Source of the DNA: Aquibium sp. A9E412
GTDB lineage: Bacteria; Pseudomonadota; Alphaproteobacteria; Rhizobiales; Rhizobiaceae
Assembly: GCF_030398335.1 (NCBI RefSeq)
Contig: NZ_JAOAOP010000001.1
Span: 1-64,000 of the forward strand
Length of the DNA stretch: 64,000 nt
Direction: 5' to 3'
A program made the position numbers and the translations under genes. Shown piece by piece: positions 24,853 to 33,222 of this stretch. Below the pieces are notes generated by a model. That model was given only the letters and a program-made list of their open reading frames with translations, was not told where the DNA came from and did no database searches. The number at the start of each line of letters is the position of its first letter. Position 1 is the stretch's first letter.

Positions 24853-25743
24853 ATGCTCAACGCCTTCACCTCGCCCGGCAGCTTCCTGCGCGGCAACCTG
24901 CACTGTCACTCCTCGCGCTCGGACGGCGATCCGACGCCCGAGCGCGTGTGCGCCTTCTACCGCCGCGCCGGCTACGACTTCATCAGCCTGACCGACCATT
25001 TCATGGAGCGCTTCGGCTTTCCGCTGGTCGACACGGCCGCCTATCGCGGCGACGGCTTCACGACGCTGATCGGCGCCGAGCTGCACGCGCCGCGACTGGC
25101 CAACGGCGAGACGTGGCACCTGCTGGCCAACGGCCTGCCGCTCGACTTCGCGCCGCCCGGCGACGGCGAGACGGCGGCGCGGCTCGCCCGGCGCGCGCTC
25201 GACGCCGGCGCCTTCGTGACGCTCGCCCATCCCGGCTGGTACGGCCTGACCGTGGAGGACGCGACGGCGCTGCCGCCGGTGCACGCGGTCGAGGTGTTCA
25301 ACGCGATGTGCGACTGGGAGACCGGGCGCGGGGCGGGCGACTATCTGCTCGACCAGCTCGCCGACCGCGGGCGGCCGCTCGGCGCGCTGGCGACCGACGA
25401 CGCGCACCGCTACCAGGGCGAGGCGTGCCGCGGCTGGGTGATGGTCAAGGCGGCCGAGAACACGCCGGAGGCGATCCTGGCGGCGCTCAAGGCCGGCGCC
25501 TACTACGCCTCGCAGGGGCCGCAGATCCATCACGCCGACATCGAGGGCGACCGGCTGAGCGTCGAGACGAGCCCGGTCGACAGCGTCTGGCTGGTCGGGC
25601 AGGGCGCCCGCTCGGCGGTCGTCATGGGCGACGGCGTCACCCATGCGCGGCTGCCGCTCGACAGGTTCGCCGGCGGCTGGGCGCGGCTGGTGATCGGCGA
25701 GCGCAGCGGCCGCCGCGCCTGGAGCAACCCGTTCAAGGTCTAG
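24853..25743 (+). CDS. PHP-domain metallohydrolase (CehA/McbA-like)
   Basis: 296 residues, cytoplasmic. The PHP phosphoesterase metal motifs are in order: NLHCHSSRSDG (about residue 16), FISLTDHFME, GAELHAP, LAHPGWYG and ATDDAHR, giving a multinuclear metal site. The family includes carbaryl hydrolase-named CehA/McbA relatives and phosphoesterases. Last gene of the operon with the ABC importer; it probably hydrolyses the imported compound, for which a phosphate ester is one possibility given the PhnF-type repressor. GGAAAG lies before the ATG. Confidence 0.87.
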   Translation: MLNAFTSPGSFLRGNLHCHSSRSDGDPTPERVCAFYRRAGYDFISLTDHFMERFGFPLVDTAAYRGDGFTTLIGAELHAPRLANGETWHLLANGLPLDFAPPGDGETAARLARRALDAGAFVTLAHPGWYGLTVEDATALPPVHAVEVFNAMCDWETGRGAGDYLLDQLADRGRPLGALATDDAHRYQGEACRGWVMVKAAENTPEAILAALKAGAYYASQGPQIHHADIEGDRLSVETSPVDSVWLVGQGARSAVVMGDGVTHARLPLDRFAGGWARLVIGERSGRRAWSNPFKV

Positions 25744-26197
25744 GGACCGGGCCTTTCGCGCCATCGCCGCGCGGCTGCGGATCGAAGGGCCGACGCGTTT
25801 GCGGCCGACGGACCGGTACACGCTTCGCCCGGACGCCGCGGCGTGTCGTGCGGGCAAAGGCCTTCGCGCGCCGATGGCACGGCGCAGTCCCCGAGGGGGC
25901 TTCCGCTAGCGAGGCGCTGCGCGTGTGCGAAGCCTGCGCGGCGGGCCAAGGGCGCGAAGCGTCGAAGCCGGCGCGCGTGAACCCCGTTGCGAGGGGTGCA
26001 GTCCCACGCTCTGAACGGCGTTAACCGCTTCTTTTTACGAGAAATCTTTGTCTGAGAGCGATCGGTTCAAAACGGATGTAAATTCGTTATTGACGCCGCG
26101 GCAGGTCGTGTGCTGAATATAAACGAACAGCATTCGTCTTTGGGGCTTTGCCGCACCATCCGCCGACGTGCCCATACAATGAGAGAGGTTTTGACCG
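25744..26197. other. Intergenic region between two operons
   Basis: 454 bp. The first ~280 bp are GC-rich, with short complementary runs such as CCCC/GGGG around 25890-25900 and near 25982-25996 that could fold; no convincing gene. From about 26025 the base composition becomes clearly AT-richer and leads into the pyridine-type operon. No RNA gene recognised. Confidence 0.55.
26090..26120 (+). promoter_or_regulatory. Candidate promoter of the pyridine-type operon
   Basis: TTGACG (26090-26095) and an AT-rich -10-like stretch TGAATAT (26114-26120) with 18-19 bp between, about 80 bp before the first gene. Weak consensus, but it sits in the only AT-rich stretch before this ten-gene unit. Confidence 0.3.
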
Positions 26198-27277
26198 ATG
26201 GAAGCCGCAATCCGCACCCAGGAGCTCAATCCCCAGAAGCTGGCTCGCCTGTTCCAGCGACAGTTCGACCTCTGCAAAGTCACCAAAGGCCAGACCGTGG
26301 CCATCGTCTCGGACATCGGGACGAGGCGCGAGTATATCCACGCCGCCTTCGCCGCAGCCGACGAAATCGGCTTCGATATTTACGAGATGTGCGTCAATAC
26401 GGTGCCCGGCTGGACCAAGGTGGGCGTTCCGACCGTGGGTCAGTGCAAGGGCACGCTGGAGGCGCTCAAGGCCTGCGACATGATACTGATTTTCCATGTG
26501 CCGCTTTTCGCCAGCTGGCTGCGCGAGGTGCAGCAGGCCGGCGTGCGGGTGCAGATGATCATCGACGCGCCGGACGATCTCGAGCAGTTGCAATCGCCCA
26601 GGGGGCTCAAGGAGGCGGTGCTGCACGCCCACGAAATGTATGAGCGGACGCAGAACGTCCGTGTCACCAGCGACTCCGGCACCGACCTGCACTACTCCTG
26701 CGGCGAGTATCCCGTGATGAGCCAATACGGGATGGCGGACGAACCGGGGCGTTTCGATCACTGGGGGGTCGGGCTGATCCACACTTTCCCGAACGAAGGC
26801 AGCGCCCGCGGCAAGGTCGTCATCATGCCCGGCGATATCGTGATCCTGCCTTATTGCCGCTATGTGGTGGATCCGATCCATCTGGAAATCGCGGACGGTC
26901 ACATCACCGCTATCGAAGGGGGGCTGGATGCCGAGCTCATGCGGGAATGGCTGAAGGCCGGCGAAGAGTTCGAAGGCGATCGCGACCCGTATGCGCTGTC
27001 GCATCTGGGGTGGGGGTTGAACCCGCAGTGCCGGTGGGACTCGATCGCGCTCTACGGTGACGCCCCCGAGCGCAGCCGTGCCGCCTCGCGCTGCTTCCCG
27101 GGCAACTTCTTGTTCTCGACCGGTCCCAACACGCAGGGCGGTGGCAAGCGAACCACACGCGGCCACTATGACGTGCCGATGCGAAACTGCACGATCGAAC
27201 TCGACGGCAAGGTCGTGGTCGAAAGGGGCCGCATCGTCGTGCCCGAGCAGATCGTGCCCAAGGAAGAACGCGGCTGA
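26198..27277 (+). CDS. NicX-like 2,5-dihydroxypyridine 5,6-dioxygenase
   Basis: 359 residues. It matches Pseudomonas NicX over the C-terminal two thirds as I remember it: SDSGTDLHYSCGEYP, YGMADEPGRFDHW, TFPNE, SHLGWGLNP and GNFLFSTGPNT. NicX holds Fe(II) with two His and an Asp; H269 (SHLGWG) and H323/D325 (GHYDVP) occupy the equivalent places. NicX cleaves 2,5-dihydroxypyridine between C5 and C6 to N-formylmaleamate. Related M29-type aminopeptidases look similar and are the main alternative, but the NicX-specific segments and the neighbours (molybdenum hydroxylase, amidase, alpha/beta hydrolase) favour ring cleavage. First gene of the operon. Confidence 0.82.
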   Translation: MEAAIRTQELNPQKLARLFQRQFDLCKVTKGQTVAIVSDIGTRREYIHAAFAAADEIGFDIYEMCVNTVPGWTKVGVPTVGQCKGTLEALKACDMILIFHVPLFASWLREVQQAGVRVQMIIDAPDDLEQLQSPRGLKEAVLHAHEMYERTQNVRVTSDSGTDLHYSCGEYPVMSQYGMADEPGRFDHWGVGLIHTFPNEGSARGKVVIMPGDIVILPYCRYVVDPIHLEIADGHITAIEGGLDAELMREWLKAGEEFEGDRDPYALSHLGWGLNPQCRWDSIALYGDAPERSRAASRCFPGNFLFSTGPNTQGGGKRTTRGHYDVPMRNCTIELDGKVVVERGRIVVPEQIVPKEERG

Positions 27278-27370
27278 GCCAACCTGCTTGGGCCCCCGCC
27301 TGCGATTGCCCCGGCGCAAGCGGGGCGGGGTGTCCCGGCACGAGGATCTCAGGAAGGAAAGGGAGGGGAA

Positions 27371-28258
27371 GTGAAGACGATAAGCCAGATCCTTTTCGTG
27401 CCGCCGGCCCCCGTCGTCTGGGCCGAGCGGCAATCCACCTTCGCCCGGCAGGGCGTGACGGTGGAAACGCATCAGACGCTTTCCTCGAATGAGATCGGGC
27501 AGAGCCTGAGCACGGGCGAACGGGACCTGGGCATCGCCGTCATGGACAACGTTCTGTTCTGGAACCAGAAGTTCGGAGCGGACCTGCGCATCATCGCCCA
27601 GCTCGAGCAGCATACCGAACTGCGGTTTGTCGCCCCGGATGCCGACGCCGGCATGGCGGAGGTCGCACGGCATCCCATTGCCATCGACGCGGACGACAAC
27701 GGGTTCGTTCTCGTGCTCTACCGCGCGCTCATGCAGGCCGGGATCGACTGGCGCAGCTGCAGCTTCGACCTGGTTGGCGGCGTCAAGCACCGCTTCGAGG
27801 CGATGATGAAGGGTCGCTCGCGCTCGTCCGTCCTGATCCCGCCATTCGATGAGCTGTTGCAGGCAAGGGGATTCCACACGCTCTGGACCCGCGCGCAGAT
27901 GGCGCCGGACTATCCCGGAGTGGTCGTGGTTGCGAGGCAATCCTGGCTGGACGCGAACGGTGATCTGGCCACAGCCTATCTGCGCGCGCTGTTGAACGCG
28001 ACGCAATGGGCCGCGGCGCCGGGAAATCGCCACGAGGCGGTGCAGGCGCTGCTCGATGCGCGCTACACGCCCGCTGTCGCGGAGGCGCTGGTCGATGCGC
28101 CCGTCGCGGGGCTGGAGCCGTCGCTCGCCGGCTGGAGCGAGACCCTGGCGCTGCGCCGGGAATGCGCGCTCGAGCTGGAACACGAACCACTGGCAGCAGA
28201 AATCATCGCCACTGCCGCCCTGCGGCAGGCCCGCGAGGCGGCTGGAGCGGCATCATGA
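27371..28258 (+). CDS. NMT1/THI5-like binding-protein fold without signal peptide
   Basis: 295 residues from GTG 27371 (GGGAGGGGAA before it). It aligns over its full length with the mature part of NMT1-like ABC binding proteins (FARQGVTVETHQTLSSNE, DLGIAVMDNVLFWNQ, VGGVKHRFEAMMKG, IPPFDELLQARGF), but begins MKTISQILFVPPAP without any export signal. It should stay in the cytoplasm, unlike the normal binding protein at 34093-35106. It may carry the substrate to the hydroxylase, act as a sensor, or be an enzyme, as yeast Thi5/NMT1 proteins are. ATGA overlap with the FAD-subunit gene ties it to the hydroxylase. Confidence 0.75.
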   Translation: MKTISQILFVPPAPVVWAERQSTFARQGVTVETHQTLSSNEIGQSLSTGERDLGIAVMDNVLFWNQKFGADLRIIAQLEQHTELRFVAPDADAGMAEVARHPIAIDADDNGFVLVLYRALMQAGIDWRSCSFDLVGGVKHRFEAMMKGRSRSSVLIPPFDELLQARGFHTLWTRAQMAPDYPGVVVVARQSWLDANGDLATAYLRALLNATQWAAAPGNRHEAVQALLDARYTPAVAEALVDAPVAGLEPSLAGWSETLALRRECALELEHEPLAAEIIATAALRQAREAAGAAS

Positions 28259-29112
28259 GGTTGGAGACGCCACGAAGCCTCGACGAGGCCTTGTCGTTGC
28301 TGACCTCGCCGGGCGCCCACTGCCTTGCAGGGGGGCAGTCGCTGGTGGCGATGATGAATGCCCGGCTGATCGAGCCGGAATTGCTGGTCTCGCTGCGGTT
28401 GCTGCCCGATCTGCGTCGCGTGGAGGCGCTCGAGGGGGGCGGGCTGCGGGTCGGAGCGATGGTCACCTACCGCGAGATTGCGGATCTGCCGCGCGAAAAC
28501 GCTGCCGCCAGTCTCTTTGCGCAAGCCGTACCGGTGGTGGCGCATCCGGCGATACGCACCCAGGGCACGATTGGCGGCTCGCTGTGCCAGGCCGATCCGG
28601 CAGCCGATTTCCCGGTGCTGGCCGTTTGCGCCGAGGCGACGATCCGGATCGCAGGCTCCGATGGCGTGCGCGTGGTCGCCGGCGCGGATTTCTTCGAAGG
28701 CGTCTTCGAGACGGCAGTCGAGCAAGGCGAGATCGTCGTCGCTGTGGATCTGCCAGCGTTGCCTGATGGGGTGGGGGCGCACTACGAGAAGTTCATGCTG
28801 ACCGACGGCGATTATGCCGTGGCATCGGTGGCCGCGCTGATCGGTGTGAAGGATGATGTTTGCAGTTTCGCCCGCGTCGCCGTGGGCGGTTGCAACACCG
28901 AGCCAGTGCGTTCGACGCAGGTGGAGCAGATGCTGGTCGGCACCGACTTGTCGCCGGACCTCCTGGCGCGAACCGGTGCCGAGCTCGCCAATGCCTGTGA
29001 TCCCTTCGACGATTTCCGCGCCAGCCGCGACTACCGCTTGAAGATCATTCCCAGGCTAGTCGCCCGGGCCATAGAGGCCGCACGTCGGAAGGCCGAGACG
29101 CAGAATGACTGA
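28255..29112 (+). CDS. Molybdenum hydroxylase, FAD-binding (medium) subunit
   Basis: 285 residues, CoxM/NicA-partner type. AGGQSLVAMMNARL near residue 25 and RTQGTIGGSLCQADPAADFP near 100 are the FAD-binding motifs of the xanthine-dehydrogenase-family medium subunit; the C-terminal CO-dehydrogenase-flavoprotein domain follows from about 175. It receives electrons from the 2Fe-2S subunit and passes them to an acceptor. Its stop overlaps the next gene by 8 bp, giving tight coupling of the three subunits. Confidence 0.92.
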   Translation: MRLETPRSLDEALSLLTSPGAHCLAGGQSLVAMMNARLIEPELLVSLRLLPDLRRVEALEGGGLRVGAMVTYREIADLPRENAAASLFAQAVPVVAHPAIRTQGTIGGSLCQADPAADFPVLAVCAEATIRIAGSDGVRVVAGADFFEGVFETAVEQGEIVVAVDLPALPDGVGAHYEKFMLTDGDYAVASVAALIGVKDDVCSFARVAVGGCNTEPVRSTQVEQMLVGTDLSPDLLARTGAELANACDPFDDFRASRDYRLKIIPRLVARAIEAARRKAETQND

Positions 29113-29578
29113 GAAGATCGACTTCACGATCGCCGTGAACGGCGCCCGACATGCGGTTTCGGTCCCGAGCGATGCCACGCTCTTGCGGCTTCTGCGTGAG
29201 GACCTGCTGCTGACCGGCGCCAAACGCGGCTGCAACCAGGGTGTCTGCGGTGCCTGCACGGTCTGGATCGACGGTGCGCCGGCGCGTGCGTGCCTGACGC
29301 TGGCGGCCAATGTCGGCGAGCGCGAGGTGACCACGATCGAAGGGATCGGCGAACAGGGTCGGCTGACGGCCTTGCAGGAGGCGTTCGTCAATCACGGCGC
29401 CATGCAATGCGGTTTCTGCACACCAGGGATGGTGATGAGCCTGGAAGCGTTCTTGCGAGACAACCCGGCGCCCGACCGCAGCGCGCTGCGCGCATCCCTT
29501 TCAGGGCAGCTTTGCCGGTGCACCGGCTATTCCAAGATCCTCGATGCCGCCATGGCCGTTGTGAAGGACCGCAAATGA
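29105..29578 (+). CDS. Molybdenum hydroxylase, [2Fe-2S] (small) subunit
   Basis: 157 residues. The plant-ferredoxin-type cluster motif RGCNQGVCGACTVW with a further Cys (ARAC) at about 40-65, and the second cluster motif QCGFCTPGMVMS ... LCRCTGYSKI at about 100-140 are both complete. It relays electrons from the molybdenum site to FAD. ATGA overlap (29575-29578) with the large subunit. Confidence 0.95.
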   Translation: MTEKIDFTIAVNGARHAVSVPSDATLLRLLREDLLLTGAKRGCNQGVCGACTVWIDGAPARACLTLAANVGEREVTTIEGIGEQGRLTALQEAFVNHGAMQCGFCTPGMVMSLEAFLRDNPAPDRSALRASLSGQLCRCTGYSKILDAAMAVVKDRK

Positions 29579-31884
29579 TTCAGGACGACGCGGGCGTTGG
29601 AGCGCGTGTGCCCCGGTTCGACGGGCCACGGAAGGCAAGCGGGCGGGCGCGCTATGTCGATGATATGTCGCGCCCCGGCATGCTGCATGCCGCCATCGCG
29701 CAGAGCCCCTACGCTTCTGCCCGGATCAAGGGCTACGACCTCAGTCGCGCCCTCGAACTCGAGGGGGTGAGAGCGATCGTCACCGGTGCCGACTACGCGT
29801 TTCGCCGGGTCGGCGGCACGTTGCGTGACGAGACGATGATCGCGGTGGGCAAGGTGCGCTACATGGGCGAACCGGTCGCCGCGGTCGCGGCGGTGGACCA
29901 GGAAACAGCGGAGCGTGCGGCCCAGTTGATCGAGGTCGACTACGAACCGCTCGAACCGGTCATCACGCCCGATGCGGCTTTGAGGCCGGACGCGCCGATA
30001 ATCCACGAGGACCTGAGCAGCTACGTGAAAACGCTGCCGGGCACGCCGCACGGCAACGTCGTGTGGGAAACGGAGATGGCGGATGGCGATCCGGACGAGG
30101 CGTTCGCCAATTGCGCCCATGTGGCCGAGGCGGTCTTCGAGACCCAGGCCCAGCACCACGGGTACATGGAGCCGAACGGCGTTCTGGCCGAAATCGACGA
30201 GAACGACCGGATCGTTGTAACGGCTTCGGTGCAGTCGGTTCACATGCTTCAGGCCCGTGTGGCTGAGGAACTCGACGTCCCGATGTCGCAGGTGCGCGCG
30301 GTCGCTGCCGAGGTTGGCGGCGGCTTCGGCGGCAAACACCACACCAACATCCATTCCATCGCGGCGTGGCTGGCGCGGGTGACCCGCCGGCCGGTGAAGC
30401 TGGTCCTGTCGCGCATCACCGACATGGAGATCCAGAAATCCCGTCATCCGGCACGCATCTGGATCAAGACGGGATGCGACGCGGAAGGCCGTTTGCTGGC
30501 GCGCGATGTCCGGATCACGCTCGACGGCGGCGCCTACGCCGACGAGAGCCCCAACGTCCTGTCGTTGGCCGTGTTGCTTTCACGCGGGCCCTACCGCATC
30601 CCCGTCATGCGGGCGCGGGGGCGGGTGGTCTATACCAACAAGCTGCGCGCCGGTTCCTATCGCGGCTTCGGCAACCCGCAGATCACCTTCGCCTCGGAGT
30701 CCCAGCTCGATGAGCTGGCGCTGATGTCGGGGATCGATCCCGTGGACCTGCGGCTGAAGAACGCGCTGCAGCCGGGCGACACCTGGTTCGGCGGTCAGCC
30801 TATCCAGACCGGCGCGATGACCGAATGCCTCAGACAGCTGCGTGCCGCGCGCGAATCCGCACCGGCGCTGCCGCCCGCCGCACCGCATATCCGCCGCGGT
30901 GTCGGCTATGCAGGATTGGCCCATACCTGCGGTCTGCTCGGCACGTCGGCAAGCGTGCAACTGCGTGGTGACGGCAGCGTCGTTCTCGGGGTCGGCGCGA
31001 TCGACATCGGGCAGGGGTCGGGCACGGTGCTCACCCAGATGTGCGCCGACATACTCAAGCTGCCGGCCGAAATGATCGCACGCACCGGCGTGAACAGCGA
31101 CGCTGCGCCTTTCAACTGGAAGACGGCAGCCAGCCGGACCACCTACATGACCGGGCGGGCCGTCGTCCAGGCGACCGAAAACCTGCGCACATGCATGGTC
31201 GAGCATGCGGCCGAGATGCTCGAGGCGGACCCCGACACCATGGAGATCCGGCCCGGCGGGGTGATCGCCGCGACCGGCACCAACAAGAGCGTCACCTTCG
31301 CCGATGTGGCCATGCGGTCGATGTTCCGGACCGGCGGGCCGCTGATCGGCACCGGCTCGCTCGTCTATGACGGTCCGCCGATCGACCGCGCGAACGTGCG
31401 GGTCGAGGGCATGGCCTTCGGCAATATCGGCGGCTACGCATTCGGTGCGCAATGCGCCGAGGTGGAGGTCGACGAGATACTCGGCACGGTGCGGGTCGTG
31501 CGGGCATGGTCGGCGCATGACGTCGGCCAGGCGATCAATCCGACGCTCGCCGAGGGCCAGATCGAGGGCGGCCTCGTGCACGGCCTGGGACTGGCGCTCT
31601 GCGAGCAGATGGTCTGGGACGACGATGGCCGTCTCGCCAACCCCTCATTCGCCGACTATCGCCTTCCCGGCGCGCATGAGGCTCCCGAGATTTTTCCCAT
31701 TCTCGTCGAGGAGCCCGATCCGACAGGGCCTTTCGGCGCCAAGGGGCTGGGCGAGATGCCGACGGTCGGAATTCCAGCGGCGATCGCCAACGCGGTCGCG
31801 CAGGCCACGGGCAAGCGCATCCGCCGACTGCCCCTGACGCCCGAGCGTGTGCTGACGGCTATCGACGGCGAGGAAAGCGAATGA
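29575..31884 (+). CDS. Molybdenum hydroxylase, molybdopterin-binding (large) subunit
   Basis: 769 residues. The a/b hammerhead domain is at about 15-130, then the molybdopterin domains with EVGGGFGGKHH near 245 and the catalytic Glu in AKGLGEMPTVG near the C-terminus. The substrate loop reads AGSYRGFGNP; true CO dehydrogenases of form I have AYxCSFR there, so this is not a CO dehydrogenase despite the CoxG domain next door. The family hydroxylates carbons next to ring nitrogens (nicotinate, quinoline, xanthine, hydroxypyridines) with water as oxygen donor. With the NicX-like enzyme in the same operon, hydroxylation of a hydroxypyridine is the natural proposal. Coupled by ATGA to genes on both sides. 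Confidence 0.92.
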   Translation: MIQDDAGVGARVPRFDGPRKASGRARYVDDMSRPGMLHAAIAQSPYASARIKGYDLSRALELEGVRAIVTGADYAFRRVGGTLRDETMIAVGKVRYMGEPVAAVAAVDQETAERAAQLIEVDYEPLEPVITPDAALRPDAPIIHEDLSSYVKTLPGTPHGNVVWETEMADGDPDEAFANCAHVAEAVFETQAQHHGYMEPNGVLAEIDENDRIVVTASVQSVHMLQARVAEELDVPMSQVRAVAAEVGGGFGGKHHTNIHSIAAWLARVTRRPVKLVLSRITDMEIQKSRHPARIWIKTGCDAEGRLLARDVRITLDGGAYADESPNVLSLAVLLSRGPYRIPVMRARGRVVYTNKLRAGSYRGFGNPQITFASESQLDELALMSGIDPVDLRLKNALQPGDTWFGGQPIQTGAMTECLRQLRAARESAPALPPAAPHIRRGVGYAGLAHTCGLLGTSASVQLRGDGSVVLGVGAIDIGQGSGTVLTQMCADILKLPAEMIARTGVNSDAAPFNWKTAASRTTYMTGRAVVQATENLRTCMVEHAAEMLEADPDTMEIRPGGVIAATGTNKSVTFADVAMRSMFRTGGPLIGTGSLVYDGPPIDRANVRVEGMAFGNIGGYAFGAQCAEVEVDEILGTVRVVRAWSAHDVGQAINPTLAEGQIEGGLVHGLGLALCEQMVWDDDGRLANPSFADYRLPGAHEAPEIFPILVEEPDPTGPFGAKGLGEMPTVGIPAAIANAVAQATGKRIRRLPLTPERVLTAIDGEESE

Positions 31885-33191
31885 AAATAGAAGGTTCGGT
31901 GAGCGTGGACGCGCCGGCAGATGAGGTCTGGACTGCCCTTTTCGATCCGGCGGTGATGAATTCCTGCATACCTGGCGCCACCGATATCGAGCGGGTCTCG
32001 CCGACGACGTATCGCGGCAAGGTTGGCATAAAGATCGGCCCGATAGCCCCCAGTTTCGATGTTGTGGTCGAGATCGACGAGACGACGGAGAATGAATCGG
32101 TATCCGCCACGATACGGGGCGAGGAAGGGTCGCGCGCGAGCATGGTCAACGCCAATGCGTTGATGACGCTCGAGCCGCTGACCGCCGAGCAGACGGAGCT
32201 GCGGTACAGCACCACGGTCTCGGTGACGGGGCGGCTGGGCAAATTCGGTCTCGGCATCATGAAGAAGACAGCCGAGAAACAGGCTCGTCAGTTCGCCGAA
32301 GCGCTTTCGCGGCGGCTTTCCGAGGCGCAACCGGACGACCGGGGCGAGCAGGAGCAGACGCCCGAGCCGCATCGGGTGCGGACGCGCAGCGCGTCGCAGC
32401 CCCCGGCACCGTCCGACCTGGCCTGTTCGCTCGAGAACATCAGCTTCGAGTACGCGCTGCCGGGCGGGAAGACGCTCCCGGTGATCGAGGACGTGTCGTT
32501 CGACTTGCGCCGCGGGGAGGTCGTCACGATCCTCGGGCCTTCGGGCTGCGGCAAGAGCACCTTGCTGCATATCGCCGCCGGCCTTCTGCCCTGCAAGAGC
32601 GGTCGCATAACGATCGACGGGGAGAACATCATCGGCAGGCCGGGCAAGACCGGGCTGATGATGCAGAGCGACGAGCTTCTGCCTTGGCGCACGGTGCTGG
32701 AAAACGTGCTCTTGGGCCCGGAGGTGCTGAAGGGCGGCACGACGAAGGCCGACAGCATGCGGGCGCTGGAGCTGCTCGAAATCGCAGGCTTGCTCAACTT
32801 CGAGCATCACTACCCGAACGCTCTATCGGGCGGGATGCGCCAGCGTGTGGCCTTCGTGCGCACGCTGATGCTGGACCGGCCGCTGGTGCTGCTCGACGAG
32901 CCCTTTGGCGCGCTCGACGCGATCACCCGGGGCGAGATGCAGCAATGGTTGCTCGAGATGCGCGCGCAGCTCGATCAGACCTTGCTGCTCATAACCCACG
33001 ACGTCGACGAGGCGATATTCCTCTCGGACCGGATCATGGTCATGTCCTCGCGTCCCGGACGCATCGCCCTCGAACGGGCTTCCGAGTTCGATCGCCCGCG
33101 CAACTTTGAAGAAATCGTCGTGGACCCCCGCTTTGGAGCGCTCAAACGCGATCTGCTCAAGGCGATCCACCCCAGGAACTCCAGCCGATGA
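31881..33191 (+). CDS. CoxG (SRPBCC) domain fused to NitT/TauT-type ABC ATPase
   Basis: 436 residues in one uninterrupted frame. Residues 1-146 are a CoxG-type SRPBCC domain (SVSVDAPADEVWTALFDP, GATDIERVSP, YRGKVGIKIGPI), normally a separate protein encoded with CoxLMS-type hydroxylases and linked to their membrane recruitment. After a charged linker (about 147-180) follows a complete ABC ATPase: Walker A GPSGCGKST (219-227), LPWR after the Q-loop, signature LSGGMRQR (315-322), Walker B LVLLDEP (335-341), H-loop His373. Neither half looks broken. Position after the hydroxylase and before the permease fits both functions: ATP supply of the importer and docking of the hydroxylase. I know of no described protein with this architecture. 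Confidence 0.9.
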   Translation: MKIEGSVSVDAPADEVWTALFDPAVMNSCIPGATDIERVSPTTYRGKVGIKIGPIAPSFDVVVEIDETTENESVSATIRGEEGSRASMVNANALMTLEPLTAEQTELRYSTTVSVTGRLGKFGLGIMKKTAEKQARQFAEALSRRLSEAQPDDRGEQEQTPEPHRVRTRSASQPPAPSDLACSLENISFEYALPGGKTLPVIEDVSFDLRRGEVVTILGPSGCGKSTLLHIAAGLLPCKSGRITIDGENIIGRPGKTGLMMQSDELLPWRTVLENVLLGPEVLKGGTTKADSMRALELLEIAGLLNFEHHYPNALSGGMRQRVAFVRTLMLDRPLVLLDEPFGALDAITRGEMQQWLLEMRAQLDQTLLLITHDVDEAIFLSDRIMVMSSRPGRIALERASEFDRPRNFEEIVVDPRFGALKRDLLKAIHPRNSSR

Positions 33192-33222
33192 TGCCCCCGG
33201 ACCACGCAGTCAGGAAACGATC

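Noticed and set aside
29575-33191. Carbon monoxide dehydrogenase operon
   Set aside because: The large subunit lacks the AYxCSFR active-site loop of CO dehydrogenase, and the neighbours (NicX-like, amidase, importer) point to a ring substrate.
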